Shown here: piece after piece, positions 52,235 through 60,842 of the stretch
Layout of the letters: every line of letters starts with the position of its first letter
Numbering within the stretch: the stretch's first letter is position 1
DNA from: Marisimplicoccus sp038147335
GTDB lineage: Bacteria > Bacteroidota > Bacteroidia > Flavobacteriales > Flavobacteriaceae
DNA length: 64,000 nucleotides
Assembly: GCA_038147335.1 (NCBI GenBank)
Contig: JAYQTK010000006.1
Coordinates: 248,001 to 312,000, forward strand
Direction: 5' to 3'
Translations under genes and position numbers: made by a program
The notes under the pieces: model-generated
The model's database searches: none
Told to the model about the DNA's origin: nothing
What the model saw: only the letters and a program-made list of their open reading frames with translations

Positions 52235-52747
52235 TTATTTTTGCTTTTCAAGTTTCCAGCTTTCATAGTCCTGATTATTAACTATATATGACCAATGTAA
52301 TAAAGACTGTTGAATTCTAGGTGAAATATCTTTTGAATTTTCAATTTTTAAACCTGATTTGAAAATTTTATTATAAATAGCGTTTCTAAATCTACCTTTA
52401 GGACCACAAAAAGCTAGCCATCTTTTTATCTGTCTAATGTCATCTTCGTGACGTCTTCCGATGTAGTACTTACAATACCATTCAAACCAGCCTCTTGGAT
52501 CATCTTGATGAATCCATCCTTTTTCCTCCCACTCCTGTTGAGTTTGTCCTGATTTAATTTTAAATAAATTAATTTTTACTAAATATTTTTTTGATAGGTA
52601 ATAGGATTCATCAAGATCCTTGAACCAATCTTTTGGAAAAATTCTGTAATCGACAAGTTGATTAAAATATGTACCTCCAAATATACCCTTGTGAAGCATT
52701 TGTTTTGGAGTTAACATTGGTTTAAATGAATTATGAAGTTCTTCCAT
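52235..52747 (-). CDS. Conserved protein of unknown function, Trp/Tyr-rich
   Basis: The protein has 170 residues from the ATG at 52747 (MEELHNSFKPMLTPKQMLHKG); a TTG further upstream overlaps guaA and is not used. The sequence is unusually aromatic: FPKDWFKDLDESYYLSKKY, WEEKGWIHQDDPRGWFEWYC and RQIKRWLAFCGPKGRF. No membrane segment or signal peptide is seen, so it is probably cytoplasmic. I recall unnamed relatives in varied bacteria. It lies between guaA (7 bases away) and the LysM gene. Confidence 0.65.
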   Translation of the reverse strand: MEELHNSFKPMLTPKQMLHKGIFGGTYFNQLVDYRIFPKDWFKDLDESYYLSKKYLVKINLFKIKSGQTQQEWEEKGWIHQDDPRGWFEWYCKYYIGRRHEDDIRQIKRWLAFCGPKGRFRNAIYNKIFKSGLKIENSKDISPRIQQSLLHWSYIVNNQDYESWKLEKQK

Positions 52748-52754
52748 TTTTATT

Positions 52755-54284
52755 TTATTCCCACTCAATTGTGGCAGGAGGTTTAGAACTTATGTCGTAA
52801 ACAACTCTATTTATTCCTTTAACTTTATTAATAATATTATTGGAAACCTCTTTCAAGAAATCATTTGGAAATTCATACCAATCCGCTGTCATTCCATCAG
52901 TTGAAACTACGGCTCTTAATGCGACACATCTTTCATAAGTTCTTTCGTCTCCCATCACACCAACACTTTTAACTGGCAAGAGTATAGATCCAGCTTGCCA
53001 AATTTTATTGTAGAGATTCCATTTTTTTAAAGCATCAATATATATTTTATCAGCTTCCTGAATAAGCCCTATACTTTCATAGTCAACTTCGCCAAGAATT
53101 CTTATTCCAAGACCTGGACCTGGAAAAGGATGTCTAGATAGTATCTCTTGAGGCATTTTTAGAGAGGTACCAATTTTTCTTACTTCATCTTTAAATAACA
53201 TCTTAAGAGGCTCAATAACTTTAAGATTCATTTTTTCAGGAAGTCCTCCAACGTTATGATGAGATTTAATAGTTGCAGAGGGCCCCTTTACTGATATTGA
53301 TTCAATTACATCTGGATAGATAGTTCCTTGTGCAAGCCATTTTGCATTGGATATTTTTTTTGATTCTTCATCAAAAACATCAATAAATGTATTACCAATT
53401 ATCTTTCTTTTCCTCTCAGGATCAGTCACACCTTTAAGACCATTAATAAATTGATCTGATGCGTCAACACCTTTGACATTTAGGCCCATTCCAATATATT
53501 GATCTAATACTTCATCATATTCATTTTTTCTTAAAAGACCATTATTTACAAAAATGCAATGTAAATTCTTACCTATTGCTCTATCAAGTAGAACAGCAGC
53601 TACACTAGAGTCTACTCCACCTGAGAGTCCTAAAATTACTTTTTCATCTAATACTTCAGATTTCAACTCTTTAACTGTCCTGTCAATAAAAGATTCAGGA
53701 TTCCACTCTTTAATAAATTTTAATTCCTCTATGAAAAAGTTTTCAAATATTTTTAGACCATTATCTGTATGAAAAACCTCAGGATGAAATTGTAGAGCAT
53801 ATAAATTAAGAGAGTCGATTGAGTAAGCAGCATTTTTTACAGAGTCTGTACTAGCAATAACTGTTGCACCATCGGGTAAAGCTGTAATTGTATCTCCATG
53901 ACTCATCCATACTTGATTATTGATTTTTATGTTATTGAAAAGCTTACAATCTTTTTCAATAAATGACAGATTAGCTCTTCCATATTCTCTTGAGTTTGAG
54001 TTCTCAACTTTTCCATTAAGGGTTTTTGCAATTAGTTGTGCTCCGTAACAAATTGCGATTACAGGTTTATTACCTAAAATACTTTTAAGATTAATTTCAG
54101 GAGCATTTTCTTGATTAACTGAAAAAGGAGAACCAGAAAGCACAATAGCCTTATATTGGTTTAAATCTTCAGGGAGGTTGTTAAATGGTGAAATCTCACA
54201 GTAAATAAAAAGCTCTCTAATTCTTCTTGCAATTAATTGAGTATACTGAGAGCCAAAATCAACAATTAAGACTTTATTTTGCAT
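52755..54284 (-). CDS. guaA: GMP synthase (glutamine-hydrolysing)
   Basis: The enzyme converts XMP to GMP. It has 509 residues from the ATG at 54284; a TTG two codons upstream is ignored. The glutaminase domain (1-195) has the Cys in AICYGAQLIAKTL and His/Glu in LQFHPEVFHT; the ATP pyrophosphatase domain has LGLSGGVDSSVAAVLL. The dimerisation domain ends VVYDISSKPPATIEWE, the canonical GuaA terminus. It lies 21 bases after bshC. Confidence 0.97.
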   Translation of the reverse strand: MQNKVLIVDFGSQYTQLIARRIRELFIYCEISPFNNLPEDLNQYKAIVLSGSPFSVNQENAPEINLKSILGNKPVIAICYGAQLIAKTLNGKVENSNSREYGRANLSFIEKDCKLFNNIKINNQVWMSHGDTITALPDGATVIASTDSVKNAAYSIDSLNLYALQFHPEVFHTDNGLKIFENFFIEELKFIKEWNPESFIDRTVKELKSEVLDEKVILGLSGGVDSSVAAVLLDRAIGKNLHCIFVNNGLLRKNEYDEVLDQYIGMGLNVKGVDASDQFINGLKGVTDPERKRKIIGNTFIDVFDEESKKISNAKWLAQGTIYPDVIESISVKGPSATIKSHHNVGGLPEKMNLKVIEPLKMLFKDEVRKIGTSLKMPQEILSRHPFPGPGLGIRILGEVDYESIGLIQEADKIYIDALKKWNLYNKIWQAGSILLPVKSVGVMGDERTYERCVALRAVVSTDGMTADWYEFPNDFLKEVSNNIINKVKGINRVVYDISSKPPATIEWE

Positions 54285-54305
54285 GGACAAAAATACAACT
54301 ATAAA

Positions 54306-55913
54306 TTAATCTTCAAGATCTATTATTAATATTTTATCGTCCATTATTGAGATTTTCTCAACTATGTAATTTATGAATGAAGGCCCCTTACAAGAGTAGA
54401 AATTTCCAAAATTTAAGTATCTCTCTTGATTAATATTAAAAGGGTGAAGATAATTGTAAATAGACCTTATTGATTCTATTTCAGCTTCATGATTTTTCTT
54501 TTCAGCTTTATTAAGTTTTTTTTCAAGATCATCAATTCCCTTTTTTTGTTTTTTTTCTTGAGCATTAAGGGCACCAATAAATGACTTGTCTGTTTCAAGT
54601 GAAACCTTTCTTAACTCATCAAATTGTGATGATAAATTTGATCTTAAAGAATCAAAGTTAAGCTTCAAACTAGAGGTATTCTCTATTTTGTAATTTACTA
54701 GTTCATTTAGTTCTCCTATAAAATACTTGATTTCAATTCCAGAGTTTTTAATTTTTTTTGAAGTCTTAGAATCAATTATATATGCACTATTCCTTAATTT
54801 AAGAATTGGAAATTGAACTTTGTTGTCATCAAAATAAGTTTTTAACTGCATCCAATATCTCAATTCATTTGGACCTCCAACATAACAGACATTAGGCAAT
54901 ACAATTTCCTGATATAAAGGCCTCATAATTGCATTTGGAGAGAATAACTCTGGACTTCTATCAATTAAATTTAGTATCTCATCTTTATTGTAAGAATTCT
55001 CATCATCTACATTGAATAACTTTTTATCATATCTGATTCTTTTTCTTCCTTTATCAGTAAGTTTAAAAAAATTAATATCAGATGGGTTAACCTGAACCTT
55101 ATATGATTCAAAATCTTTTTTAAGTTCAGATATTTGAGAAGTTGTATTTTCTTTACATGAAAAATTGTCTATTTCATTTTTTAATTGATCTATAAATAAT
55201 GACTTTAAATCCTTTTTATTAGCATCAATTATTATTAATCCATGTTCTGAGAATAAAGAATTTATAAATTTTATAGTTGAGATAGATAGGGTATCTCCTT
55301 CTTTATAGGAAAAATCAATAATTTCTTCAATTTTTTCTTTAAAATCATAATCAATTATTGAGTCCTTATAATCTTTCAACACATTCTTGAAATTATTAAT
55401 CTCAATTTCACCAACAGGTAAATTATTTGAATTGATTTCCCATTTAATGTTTTTTTGATTTAGGTTAACCTCTGAAATTTCTTCAAAATCATGATCTTCA
55501 GAAGCTATCCAAAGAACTGGAACATATTTAAAGTTTTTAGAATCTAAGTTTAACTGATTGCTGATACTAATTACTTGAGCAATTTTAAAGATCACCATTA
55601 AAGGACCGGTAAATAAATTAAGCTGGTGACCAGTGGTAATACAAAAAGTGTTAGATTCTGAGAGGGAGCTTATGTTTTCAGAAGTTTTTTTTGAAATATC
55701 AATATTAGAATATTGACTTTTTAGGGATTTAACCAAAATTTGTCTTTGTTCTTTAGTGAAGTTTTTACTTTTATTTTCTGAGTGTTTTTTTACGCTCTCA
55801 TTACTGTAAAAGGAATCGATATATTTCAACACCTTTTTATCTTGTGAAATAAATTTTTCAATAAGTTCATCTCCAATGAGTTTAGAATCTCTTTGGATTA
55901 TTTGACTTCTCAT
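54306..55913 (-). CDS. bshC: Bacillithiol biosynthesis cysteine-adding enzyme BshC
   Basis: BshC adds cysteine to glucosaminyl-malate, the last step of bacillithiol, a low-molecular-weight thiol used instead of glutathione. It has 535 residues from the ATG at 55913. Family marks are ITTGHQLNLFTGPLM, PVLWIASEDHDFEE, RPLYQEIVLPNVCYVGGPNE and a coiled-coil region about 425-475 rich in Lys/Glu. The other two steps (BshA, BshB) are not in the window. Confidence 0.93.
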   Translation of the reverse strand: MRSQIIQRDSKLIGDELIEKFISQDKKVLKYIDSFYSNESVKKHSENKSKNFTKEQRQILVKSLKSQYSNIDISKKTSENISSLSESNTFCITTGHQLNLFTGPLMVIFKIAQVISISNQLNLDSKNFKYVPVLWIASEDHDFEEISEVNLNQKNIKWEINSNNLPVGEIEINNFKNVLKDYKDSIIDYDFKEKIEEIIDFSYKEGDTLSISTIKFINSLFSEHGLIIIDANKKDLKSLFIDQLKNEIDNFSCKENTTSQISELKKDFESYKVQVNPSDINFFKLTDKGRKRIRYDKKLFNVDDENSYNKDEILNLIDRSPELFSPNAIMRPLYQEIVLPNVCYVGGPNELRYWMQLKTYFDDNKVQFPILKLRNSAYIIDSKTSKKIKNSGIEIKYFIGELNELVNYKIENTSSLKLNFDSLRSNLSSQFDELRKVSLETDKSFIGALNAQEKKQKKGIDDLEKKLNKAEKKNHEAEIESIRSIYNYLHPFNINQERYLNFGNFYSCKGPSFINYIVEKISIMDDKILIIDLED

Positions 55914-55992
55914 CACTTAATTTTTGTAAATATATCTGAATTTTTCAAAATTGGATGTAACTTAGTAGATCTAACTATAAACTATCAAATTG

Positions 55993-58900
55993 ATGAAGAA
56001 TTTAAGATTACTTTTTGCTTTAATAATAATTTCACCCCTTTCCTACTCTCAAAACTTAGAGGAAAAACTTGATGAGGTAAAATATAGAAATATAGGACCT
56101 TTTCGTGGTGGTAGATCAGTATCCTCAGTTGGGGTTATAGGAGATCCACTTACATACTATATGGGAACTGTAGGAGGAGGTTTATGGAAAACAACTAATG
56201 CTGGTGTTAATTGGTTTAACATTTCAGACGATTACTTCAAAACGTCTTCAGTTGGAGCAATTGCAGTTGCTGATAGTGATAGTAGAATAATTTACGTTGG
56301 TATGGGAGAGCATGCTCCAAGAGGAGTAATGACTTCTTATGGTGATGGGGTATATAAGTCAACTGATGCAGGAAAAACATGGGAACATATGGGTTTGAAA
56401 GATACTCAACAAATTTCAAGAATAATAATTCACCCAGATAATCCTAATATAGTTTTTGTTGCTGCTCAAGGAGCCGTTAATGGACCAACTAAAGATAGAG
56501 GTATATATAAATCTGTTGATGGTGGTAAAACCTGGAGTAATGTTCTTTTTGTAAATGAATTAACAGGTGCCTCTGAACTTTCAATAGATTATAACAATCC
56601 AAAAGTATTATACGCTACTATGTGGAAGCATCAAAGGCTTCCTTGGAAGGTTATTAGTGGAGGAAAAGGTGACGGGGTATATAAATCTGTTGATGGAGGA
56701 GATAGCTGGTTTAAAATTGAAAATGGTTTACCATCTGAGTTAGGTAAAATGGCTATATCAGTATCTAGAGCTAACTCTGATAAGGTATTTCTTCTAGCTG
56801 AAGGTAATTCAAACAAAAGGTCTGGAGGTTTATTTGTGTCCAATAATGCTGGTGAAAGCTGGGTTAAAGTTAGCTCTTATGCAGAACTAACTTCAAGGGC
56901 ATGGTACTATATTGAAGTTTTTGCCGATCCTAATGATGAGGATACAGTTTATGTGTTAAGTGCTAGAGCGTTTAGATCAATAGATGGAGGTAAAACATGG
57001 AAAAGAATATATAGCGGTCATGGGGATTATCATGACCTTTGGATAAATCCGGATAATTCTAAAAATATGATAATTTCTGATGATGGAGGTGGTGAAATAA
57101 CATTTGATAATGGAAGTACTTGGTCTAGTATCTATAATATGCCGACTGCTCAATTTTATAGAGTTAATGTTGATAATTTATTTCCATATAACCTTTATGG
57201 TGGTCAACAAGATAATTCCACTGTTAAAATTTCAAGCATAGGATCTAGAGGAGGTATTTCTGAAAGAGATTGGTCAGCATCTGCTGGAGGAGAAAGTGCA
57301 TTTCTTGCTTTCGACCCGGATAATCCAACTATTGTAATGGGTGGTAGTTATCTTGGGAGTGTTAACATATATGATACAAAAGCTAATGCTAGAAAAAAAG
57401 TTATGATTGAACCAATAAATTATATTGGAAGAGCTTCAAGAGACATGAAATACAGGTTCAATTGGAATGCACCTATTATTTGGTCTCAACATGAACCAAA
57501 TACTTTTTATCATGCAGCTCAACATCTATTTAAGACAAATGATCAAGGTAAATCTTGGAAAGTAGTTTCTCCAGATTTGACAAGAGATGAAGATGAAAAA
57601 CAAGGAAATGGTGGTGGTCCATATACAAACGAAGCTGTTGGTGCTGAGAATTATGGAACCATTAGTTATGTAGTTGAATCTCCTCATGAACCAAACACAA
57701 TTTATGTTGGATCTGATGATGGATTAGTTCATATTACTCAAGATGGTGGTGAATCATGGATTGATATTACACCTAAAGGTCTTCCTGAAACAATAATTAA
57801 TGCTATTGATGTTTCACCTCATGACAAAGCAACGGTATATATTGCAACGACAAGGTATAAGTTTAATGATAAGACACCTGGACTTTATAAGTCTACAAAC
57901 TATGGTAAATCTTGGAAGGATATTACAGGTGATATTCCTTATGGTGCCTATACTAGAGTTGTTAGAGAGGATGATAAAAGAAAGGGACTTCTTGTTGCAG
58001 GAACTGAGTTAGGGGTTTATATATCATTTAATGATGGTAAAAAATGGGAATTATTTAATCTTAACATGCCAGTACTTGGTGTTACTGATCTAATGATTAA
58101 GCATGATGATTTAATCGTAGCAACACATGGAAGGTCTTTTTGGATACTTGATGATATGGGACTTATAAGGCAGCTGGATGGTGATATTAATACAAAATTA
58201 TATGATCCTGAGAATTCAACAATCGGAAACTGGTATAGTCAACTAAATTCAAATTATTCAGATGGTACTTCGTCATTTACTGGAGTTAATCCAGCTAATG
58301 GTGTTGTTATATATTATAACATTGGAAAAGAAGATACTGGCAAAAAAGTTTCAATGAAGATTTATGATCAGAATAATAAACTTGTAAGGGAAATTACTAG
58401 TGAACCTGACAATAGTTTTATTTCATATAACGGAGGACCTTCAAGAGAACCTGTATTATCAAATAAATCTGGATTGAATAGATTTGTCTGGGATTCTAGA
58501 CATTCTTCTTTAAATGGAGTCCCTTATGCATATATTGAAGGTAGCTTTAGAGGACATAAGGCTATTCCAGGAAAATATACGTTAACATTAGAAGTTGGGG
58601 AAACATCATATAATTCTGAGTTTGAAATTTTAAAGAATCCCAATTTTAGTGTTTCAGATGAGGACTATTTAGATCTTGATAAATATGCTACTCATATGGA
58701 GAATAATTTTAACGAGATGGCTAAATATATAAATAGCAATAAAGAACTTATAGATAAGTTAGGTGTTCTTGTTAAAGAATTAGATGAAAATCCAGAAGTT
58801 AAGGAAAATGGTAAAAAATTACTTGAGTTGATGGATAACTGGGACAAAAAAATGATGCAGAGAATGTCTAAAGCATATGATGATGTAGAGAATTTTCCTA

Positions 58901-59103
58901 ATAAATTTTTAGCAGATTATCTTTTTATTCTTGATGAAATCAAAGGAGATATACCAAATGTAAGTGAAGGAATTCTTAAGTCACTTAAGTCTCATGATGA
59001 AAAGTGGGTTGAACTAAAAAAAGAAATAGATGAAATAAATCAAGTCAATATTCCTGAATATAATAAGGAACTTTGGAGTATTGGCATTGGTGCGTTGAAT
59101 TAA
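55993..59103 (+). CDS. Secreted BNR/Asp-box repeat beta-propeller protein (VPS10/sortilin-like)
   Basis: The protein has 1036 residues from the ATG at 55993 with a signal peptide (LRLLFALIIISPLSYSQ). About ten Asp-box (BNR) repeats are visible between residues 55 and 700, such as GGLWKTTNAGVNW, GVYKSTDAGKTW, GIYKSVDGGKTW, LFKTNDQGKSW and GLYKSTNYGKSW, building one or two beta-propellers. Residues about 760-890 look like a beta-sandwich domain, followed by a helical tail (890-1030). Relatives are called glycosyl hydrolase or WD40/BNR proteins in marine Bacteroidota; no catalytic residues can be assigned, so no enzyme activity is claimed. Confidence 0.82.
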   Translation: MKNLRLLFALIIISPLSYSQNLEEKLDEVKYRNIGPFRGGRSVSSVGVIGDPLTYYMGTVGGGLWKTTNAGVNWFNISDDYFKTSSVGAIAVADSDSRIIYVGMGEHAPRGVMTSYGDGVYKSTDAGKTWEHMGLKDTQQISRIIIHPDNPNIVFVAAQGAVNGPTKDRGIYKSVDGGKTWSNVLFVNELTGASELSIDYNNPKVLYATMWKHQRLPWKVISGGKGDGVYKSVDGGDSWFKIENGLPSELGKMAISVSRANSDKVFLLAEGNSNKRSGGLFVSNNAGESWVKVSSYAELTSRAWYYIEVFADPNDEDTVYVLSARAFRSIDGGKTWKRIYSGHGDYHDLWINPDNSKNMIISDDGGGEITFDNGSTWSSIYNMPTAQFYRVNVDNLFPYNLYGGQQDNSTVKISSIGSRGGISERDWSASAGGESAFLAFDPDNPTIVMGGSYLGSVNIYDTKANARKKVMIEPINYIGRASRDMKYRFNWNAPIIWSQHEPNTFYHAAQHLFKTNDQGKSWKVVSPDLTRDEDEKQGNGGGPYTNEAVGAENYGTISYVVESPHEPNTIYVGSDDGLVHITQDGGESWIDITPKGLPETIINAIDVSPHDKATVYIATTRYKFNDKTPGLYKSTNYGKSWKDITGDIPYGAYTRVVREDDKRKGLLVAGTELGVYISFNDGKKWELFNLNMPVLGVTDLMIKHDDLIVATHGRSFWILDDMGLIRQLDGDINTKLYDPENSTIGNWYSQLNSNYSDGTSSFTGVNPANGVVIYYNIGKEDTGKKVSMKIYDQNNKLVREITSEPDNSFISYNGGPSREPVLSNKSGLNRFVWDSRHSSLNGVPYAYIEGSFRGHKAIPGKYTLTLEVGETSYNSEFEILKNPNFSVSDEDYLDLDKYATHMENNFNEMAKYINSNKELIDKLGVLVKELDENPEVKENGKKLLELMDNWDKKMMQRMSKAYDDVENFPNKFLADYLFILDEIKGDIPNVSEGILKSLKSHDEKWVELKKEIDEINQVNIPEYNKELWSIGIGALN

Positions 59104-59447
59104 TGGGCAGAAACATTGTTAAAGTTTTAGAGAAAAAATTTGCTGACATGAAGGCAGGAGATAGGATGTATATCTCCTCACCAGAGGAGATTAAAAGCTT
59201 TATTATTAATATTCCTAGAGGTACGTCAAAATCACTTAAGGAAATGAGGCTTGATTTAGCAAATACAAAAGGTGCAGACAATACATGCCCTGTTACTACA
59301 GGAATTTTTTTGAGAATGGTAATTGAGGATAATATTGAAAACTTTCCTTACTGGAGAATTATTGATCAAAATCATTCTTTAGTCACTAAGCTAAACCTAA
59401 ATAAAGAGTTTATCATTAACCAAAGGTCTTTGGAATCAATAGAATAG
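59103..59447 (+). CDS. MGMT/ATL-like small protein
   Basis: The protein has 114 residues from the ATG at 59103, which overlaps the previous stop as TAATG; a TTG reading from 59073 overlaps the BNR gene and is not used. The stretch TKGADNTCPVTTGIFLRMV, then FPYWRIID, resembles proteins annotated as MGMT family (6-O-methylguanine methyltransferase-like DNA-binding domain). The PCHR/PCHRV active site is not present, so alkyl transfer is not expected. Function is unknown. Confidence 0.6.
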   Translation: MGRNIVKVLEKKFADMKAGDRMYISSPEEIKSFIINIPRGTSKSLKEMRLDLANTKGADNTCPVTTGIFLRMVIEDNIENFPYWRIIDQNHSLVTKLNLNKEFIINQRSLESIE

Positions 59448-59471
59448 ATTAACAAAGAGATAAATTATTAT

Positions 59472-59891
59472 TCAGAAATCCTTATCTTCTGCAGCTGGCT
59501 CTTCAGCCTTCGCTTCTTCTGCAGATGGCTCTTCAGCCTTCGCTTCTTCTGCAGCTGGCTCTTCAGCCTTCGCTTCTTCTGCAGCTGGCTCTTCAGCCTT
59601 CGCTTCTTCTGCAGCTGGCTCTTCAGCCTTTGCTTCTTCTGCAGCTGGCTCTTCAGCCTTCGCTTCTTCTGCAGCTGGCTCTTCAGCCTTCGCTTCTTCT
59701 GCAGCTGGTTTTTCAGGTTTAGGTTGTTCTTTTACAATTGGCTTTCCAGCAAGCCAATCATTAACAAGATCTTGAGGTAATATTTTTTCATCAAAGGAAT
59801 ATGAATCAGAACCATCTTTTTTGATCATTCTAATTGCTTTCGTAAGTTTTTTCGAGCCAGTTTGTAAACTAGCAACAGCTTTTTTTGCCAT
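59472..59891 (-). CDS. DUF4295 family protein (probable Bacteroidota ribosomal protein) with acidic repeat tail
   Basis: Residues 1-50 (MAKKAVASLQTGSKKLTKAI, then GSDSYSFDEKILPQ and VNDWLAGK) are the whole DUF4295 domain, a short basic protein encoded next to L33 and L28 throughout Bacteroidota. I recall a Bacteroidota-specific large-subunit protein called bL38 that may be this family; that identity needs checking. After a linker (PIVKEQPKPEKPAAEE) comes a tail of about 80 residues made of repeated EEAKAEEPAA units, ending AAEDKDF. The total is 139 residues, against about 50 for the bare family. It is separated from rpmG by one base. Confidence 0.85.
   Translation of the reverse strand: MAKKAVASLQTGSKKLTKAIRMIKKDGSDSYSFDEKILPQDLVNDWLAGKPIVKEQPKPEKPAAEEAKAEEPAAEEAKAEEPAAEEAKAEEPAAEEAKAEEPAAEEAKAEEPAAEEAKAEEPSAEEAKAEEPAAEDKDF
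59491..59700 (-). repeat. Seven tandem 30-bp repeats inside the DUF4295 gene
   Basis: Seven contiguous 30-base units encode EEAKAEEPAA. They are almost identical at DNA level: I see one synonymous change (unit at 59611-59640) and one Ala-to-Ser change (unit at 59521-59550). Such identity points to recent duplication by slippage or recombination. A partial unit continues to about 59708. Confidence 0.95.
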
Positions 59892-59892
59892 C

Positions 59893-60075
59893 TTATTTAA
59901 TTTCTTTGTGAACAGTCATCTTCTTCAAAATAGGATTGAATTTTTTAATTTCAAGTCTATCAGGAGAATTCTTTTTGTTTTTTGTAGTAATATATCTAGA
60001 AGTACCAGGCATACCAGAATCTTTGTGTTCTGTACACTCTAAAATTACCTGAACTCTATTACCCTTTTTTGCCAT
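59893..60075 (-). CDS. rpmG: 50S ribosomal protein L33, zinc-free form
   Basis: The protein has 60 residues. MAKKGNRVQVILECTEHKDS and RYITTKNKKNSPDRLEIKKF identify L33. Only one Cys is present instead of the two CxxC pairs of the zinc form. It lies two bases after rpmB. Confidence 0.97.
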   Translation of the reverse strand: MAKKGNRVQVILECTEHKDSGMPGTSRYITTKNKKNSPDRLEIKKFNPILKKMTVHKEIK

Positions 60076-60077
60076 GA

Positions 60078-60314
60078 TTACTTAATTTTTCCTTGTTTTC
60101 TTGCCTCTTTCAAAACTTCAGAAATACCCTTCTTATTTATAGTCTTTAAAGCAGAAGCAGAGATTTTAAGTGTTATCCACTTATTCTCATCTGGAATAAA
60201 AAAACGTTTCTTAATAAGATTTACATCAAACCTTCTTTTAGTTCTGTTTAGAGACTTTGAAACATTGTTTCCAAACATGACTTTCTTTCCAGTAATTTCG
60301 CAAGTTTTAGACAT
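60078..60314 (-). CDS. rpmB: 50S ribosomal protein L28, zinc-free form
   Basis: The protein has 78 residues. MSKTCEITGKKVMFGNNVSK and LNRTKRRFDVNLIKKRFF are typical. A single Cys replaces the zinc-binding pairs. It heads the rpmB-rpmG-DUF4295 operon, with a TAGTTTTG promoter element 24 bases upstream. Confidence 0.97.
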   Translation of the reverse strand: MSKTCEITGKKVMFGNNVSKSLNRTKRRFDVNLIKKRFFIPDENKWITLKISASALKTINKKGISEVLKEARKQGKIK

Positions 60315-60337
60315 GACGTACTAAATTTTATGACGTG

Positions 60338-60345
60338 CAAAACTA
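60338..60345 (-). promoter_or_regulatory. Putative rpmB promoter -7 element (TAGTTTTG)
   Basis: The minus strand reads TAGTTTTGCAC. It matches TAnnTTTG and shares the GCAC that follows it in the rpmE and rpsL promoters. Confidence 0.5.
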
Positions 60346-60362
60346 ATGTATTTAACTTTAAT

Positions 60363-60388
60363 AAAAAAATAATTATTGTATAATAATT
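60363..60388 (-). terminator. Possible AT-rich terminator at the end of the pncC gene
   Basis: AATTATT (60371-60377) and AATAATT (60382-60388) form a 7-bp all-AT stem with a 4-base loop. On the minus strand it is followed by A and then seven T. It overlaps the pncC stop codon and precedes the rpmB promoter. Confidence 0.4.
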
Positions 60389-60840
60389 TTATCATAGAAC
60401 AGTTGAAATGAGATATTTTTAACTGCCTCAATAAAATCTTCTCTTGACTGATTTATATTGAATTTTTCACAGAAAATTTCATTTTCTGATGAAATAGCTA
60501 TAAAACAATCACCAACATTTGATTTTTGCCCATCAGTTGAAGGTCCAGCATTACCAGTAATAGAAATAGAGTAGTCAGATTTAAATTGTTTTTTTACATT
60601 CTCAGCCATAGTTATTGCAACTCTTTCACTTACAGGAGAGTATTTATCTAAATCCGATTTGTCAATATTTAATAATTTTTGTTTGGAATAAGTACTGTAA
60701 CTAACTATTGAACCAAGAAAAACTTTAGATGCACCTGGTATCATTGTTAAAGAAGATGATAAGGCCCCACCAGTACAACTTTCTGCAAATGAAATTGTTT
60801 TATTTGTTTTATCTAAAAAATTAAAAATCTCATTAACCAT
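60373..60840 (-). CDS. pncC: CinA C-terminal domain protein (nicotinamide-nucleotide amidohydrolase, PncC type)
   Basis: The protein has 155 residues. The motif SFAESCTGGALSSSLTMIPG carries the active-site Ser/Cys region, followed by FLGSIVSYSTYSKQKLL and ISITGNAGPSTDGQKSNVG. It deamidates NMN to nicotinate mononucleotide in NAD recycling. Only the C-terminal domain of CinA is encoded; the N-terminal MoaB-like (COG1058) half is not present. It lies two bases after the FAH gene. Confidence 0.88.
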   Translation of the reverse strand: MVNEIFNFLDKTNKTISFAESCTGGALSSSLTMIPGASKVFLGSIVSYSTYSKQKLLNIDKSDLDKYSPVSERVAITMAENVKKQFKSDYSISITGNAGPSTDGQKSNVGDCFIAISSENEIFCEKFNINQSREDFIEAVKNISFQLFYDKIIIQ

Positions 60841-60842
60841 TG

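Noticed and set aside
59525..59722. Plus-strand open frame with LALQPSLLLQ repeats
   Set aside because: It is the antisense shadow of the DUF4295 repeat tail; the minus-strand gene has the family domain, normal neighbours and an operon context.
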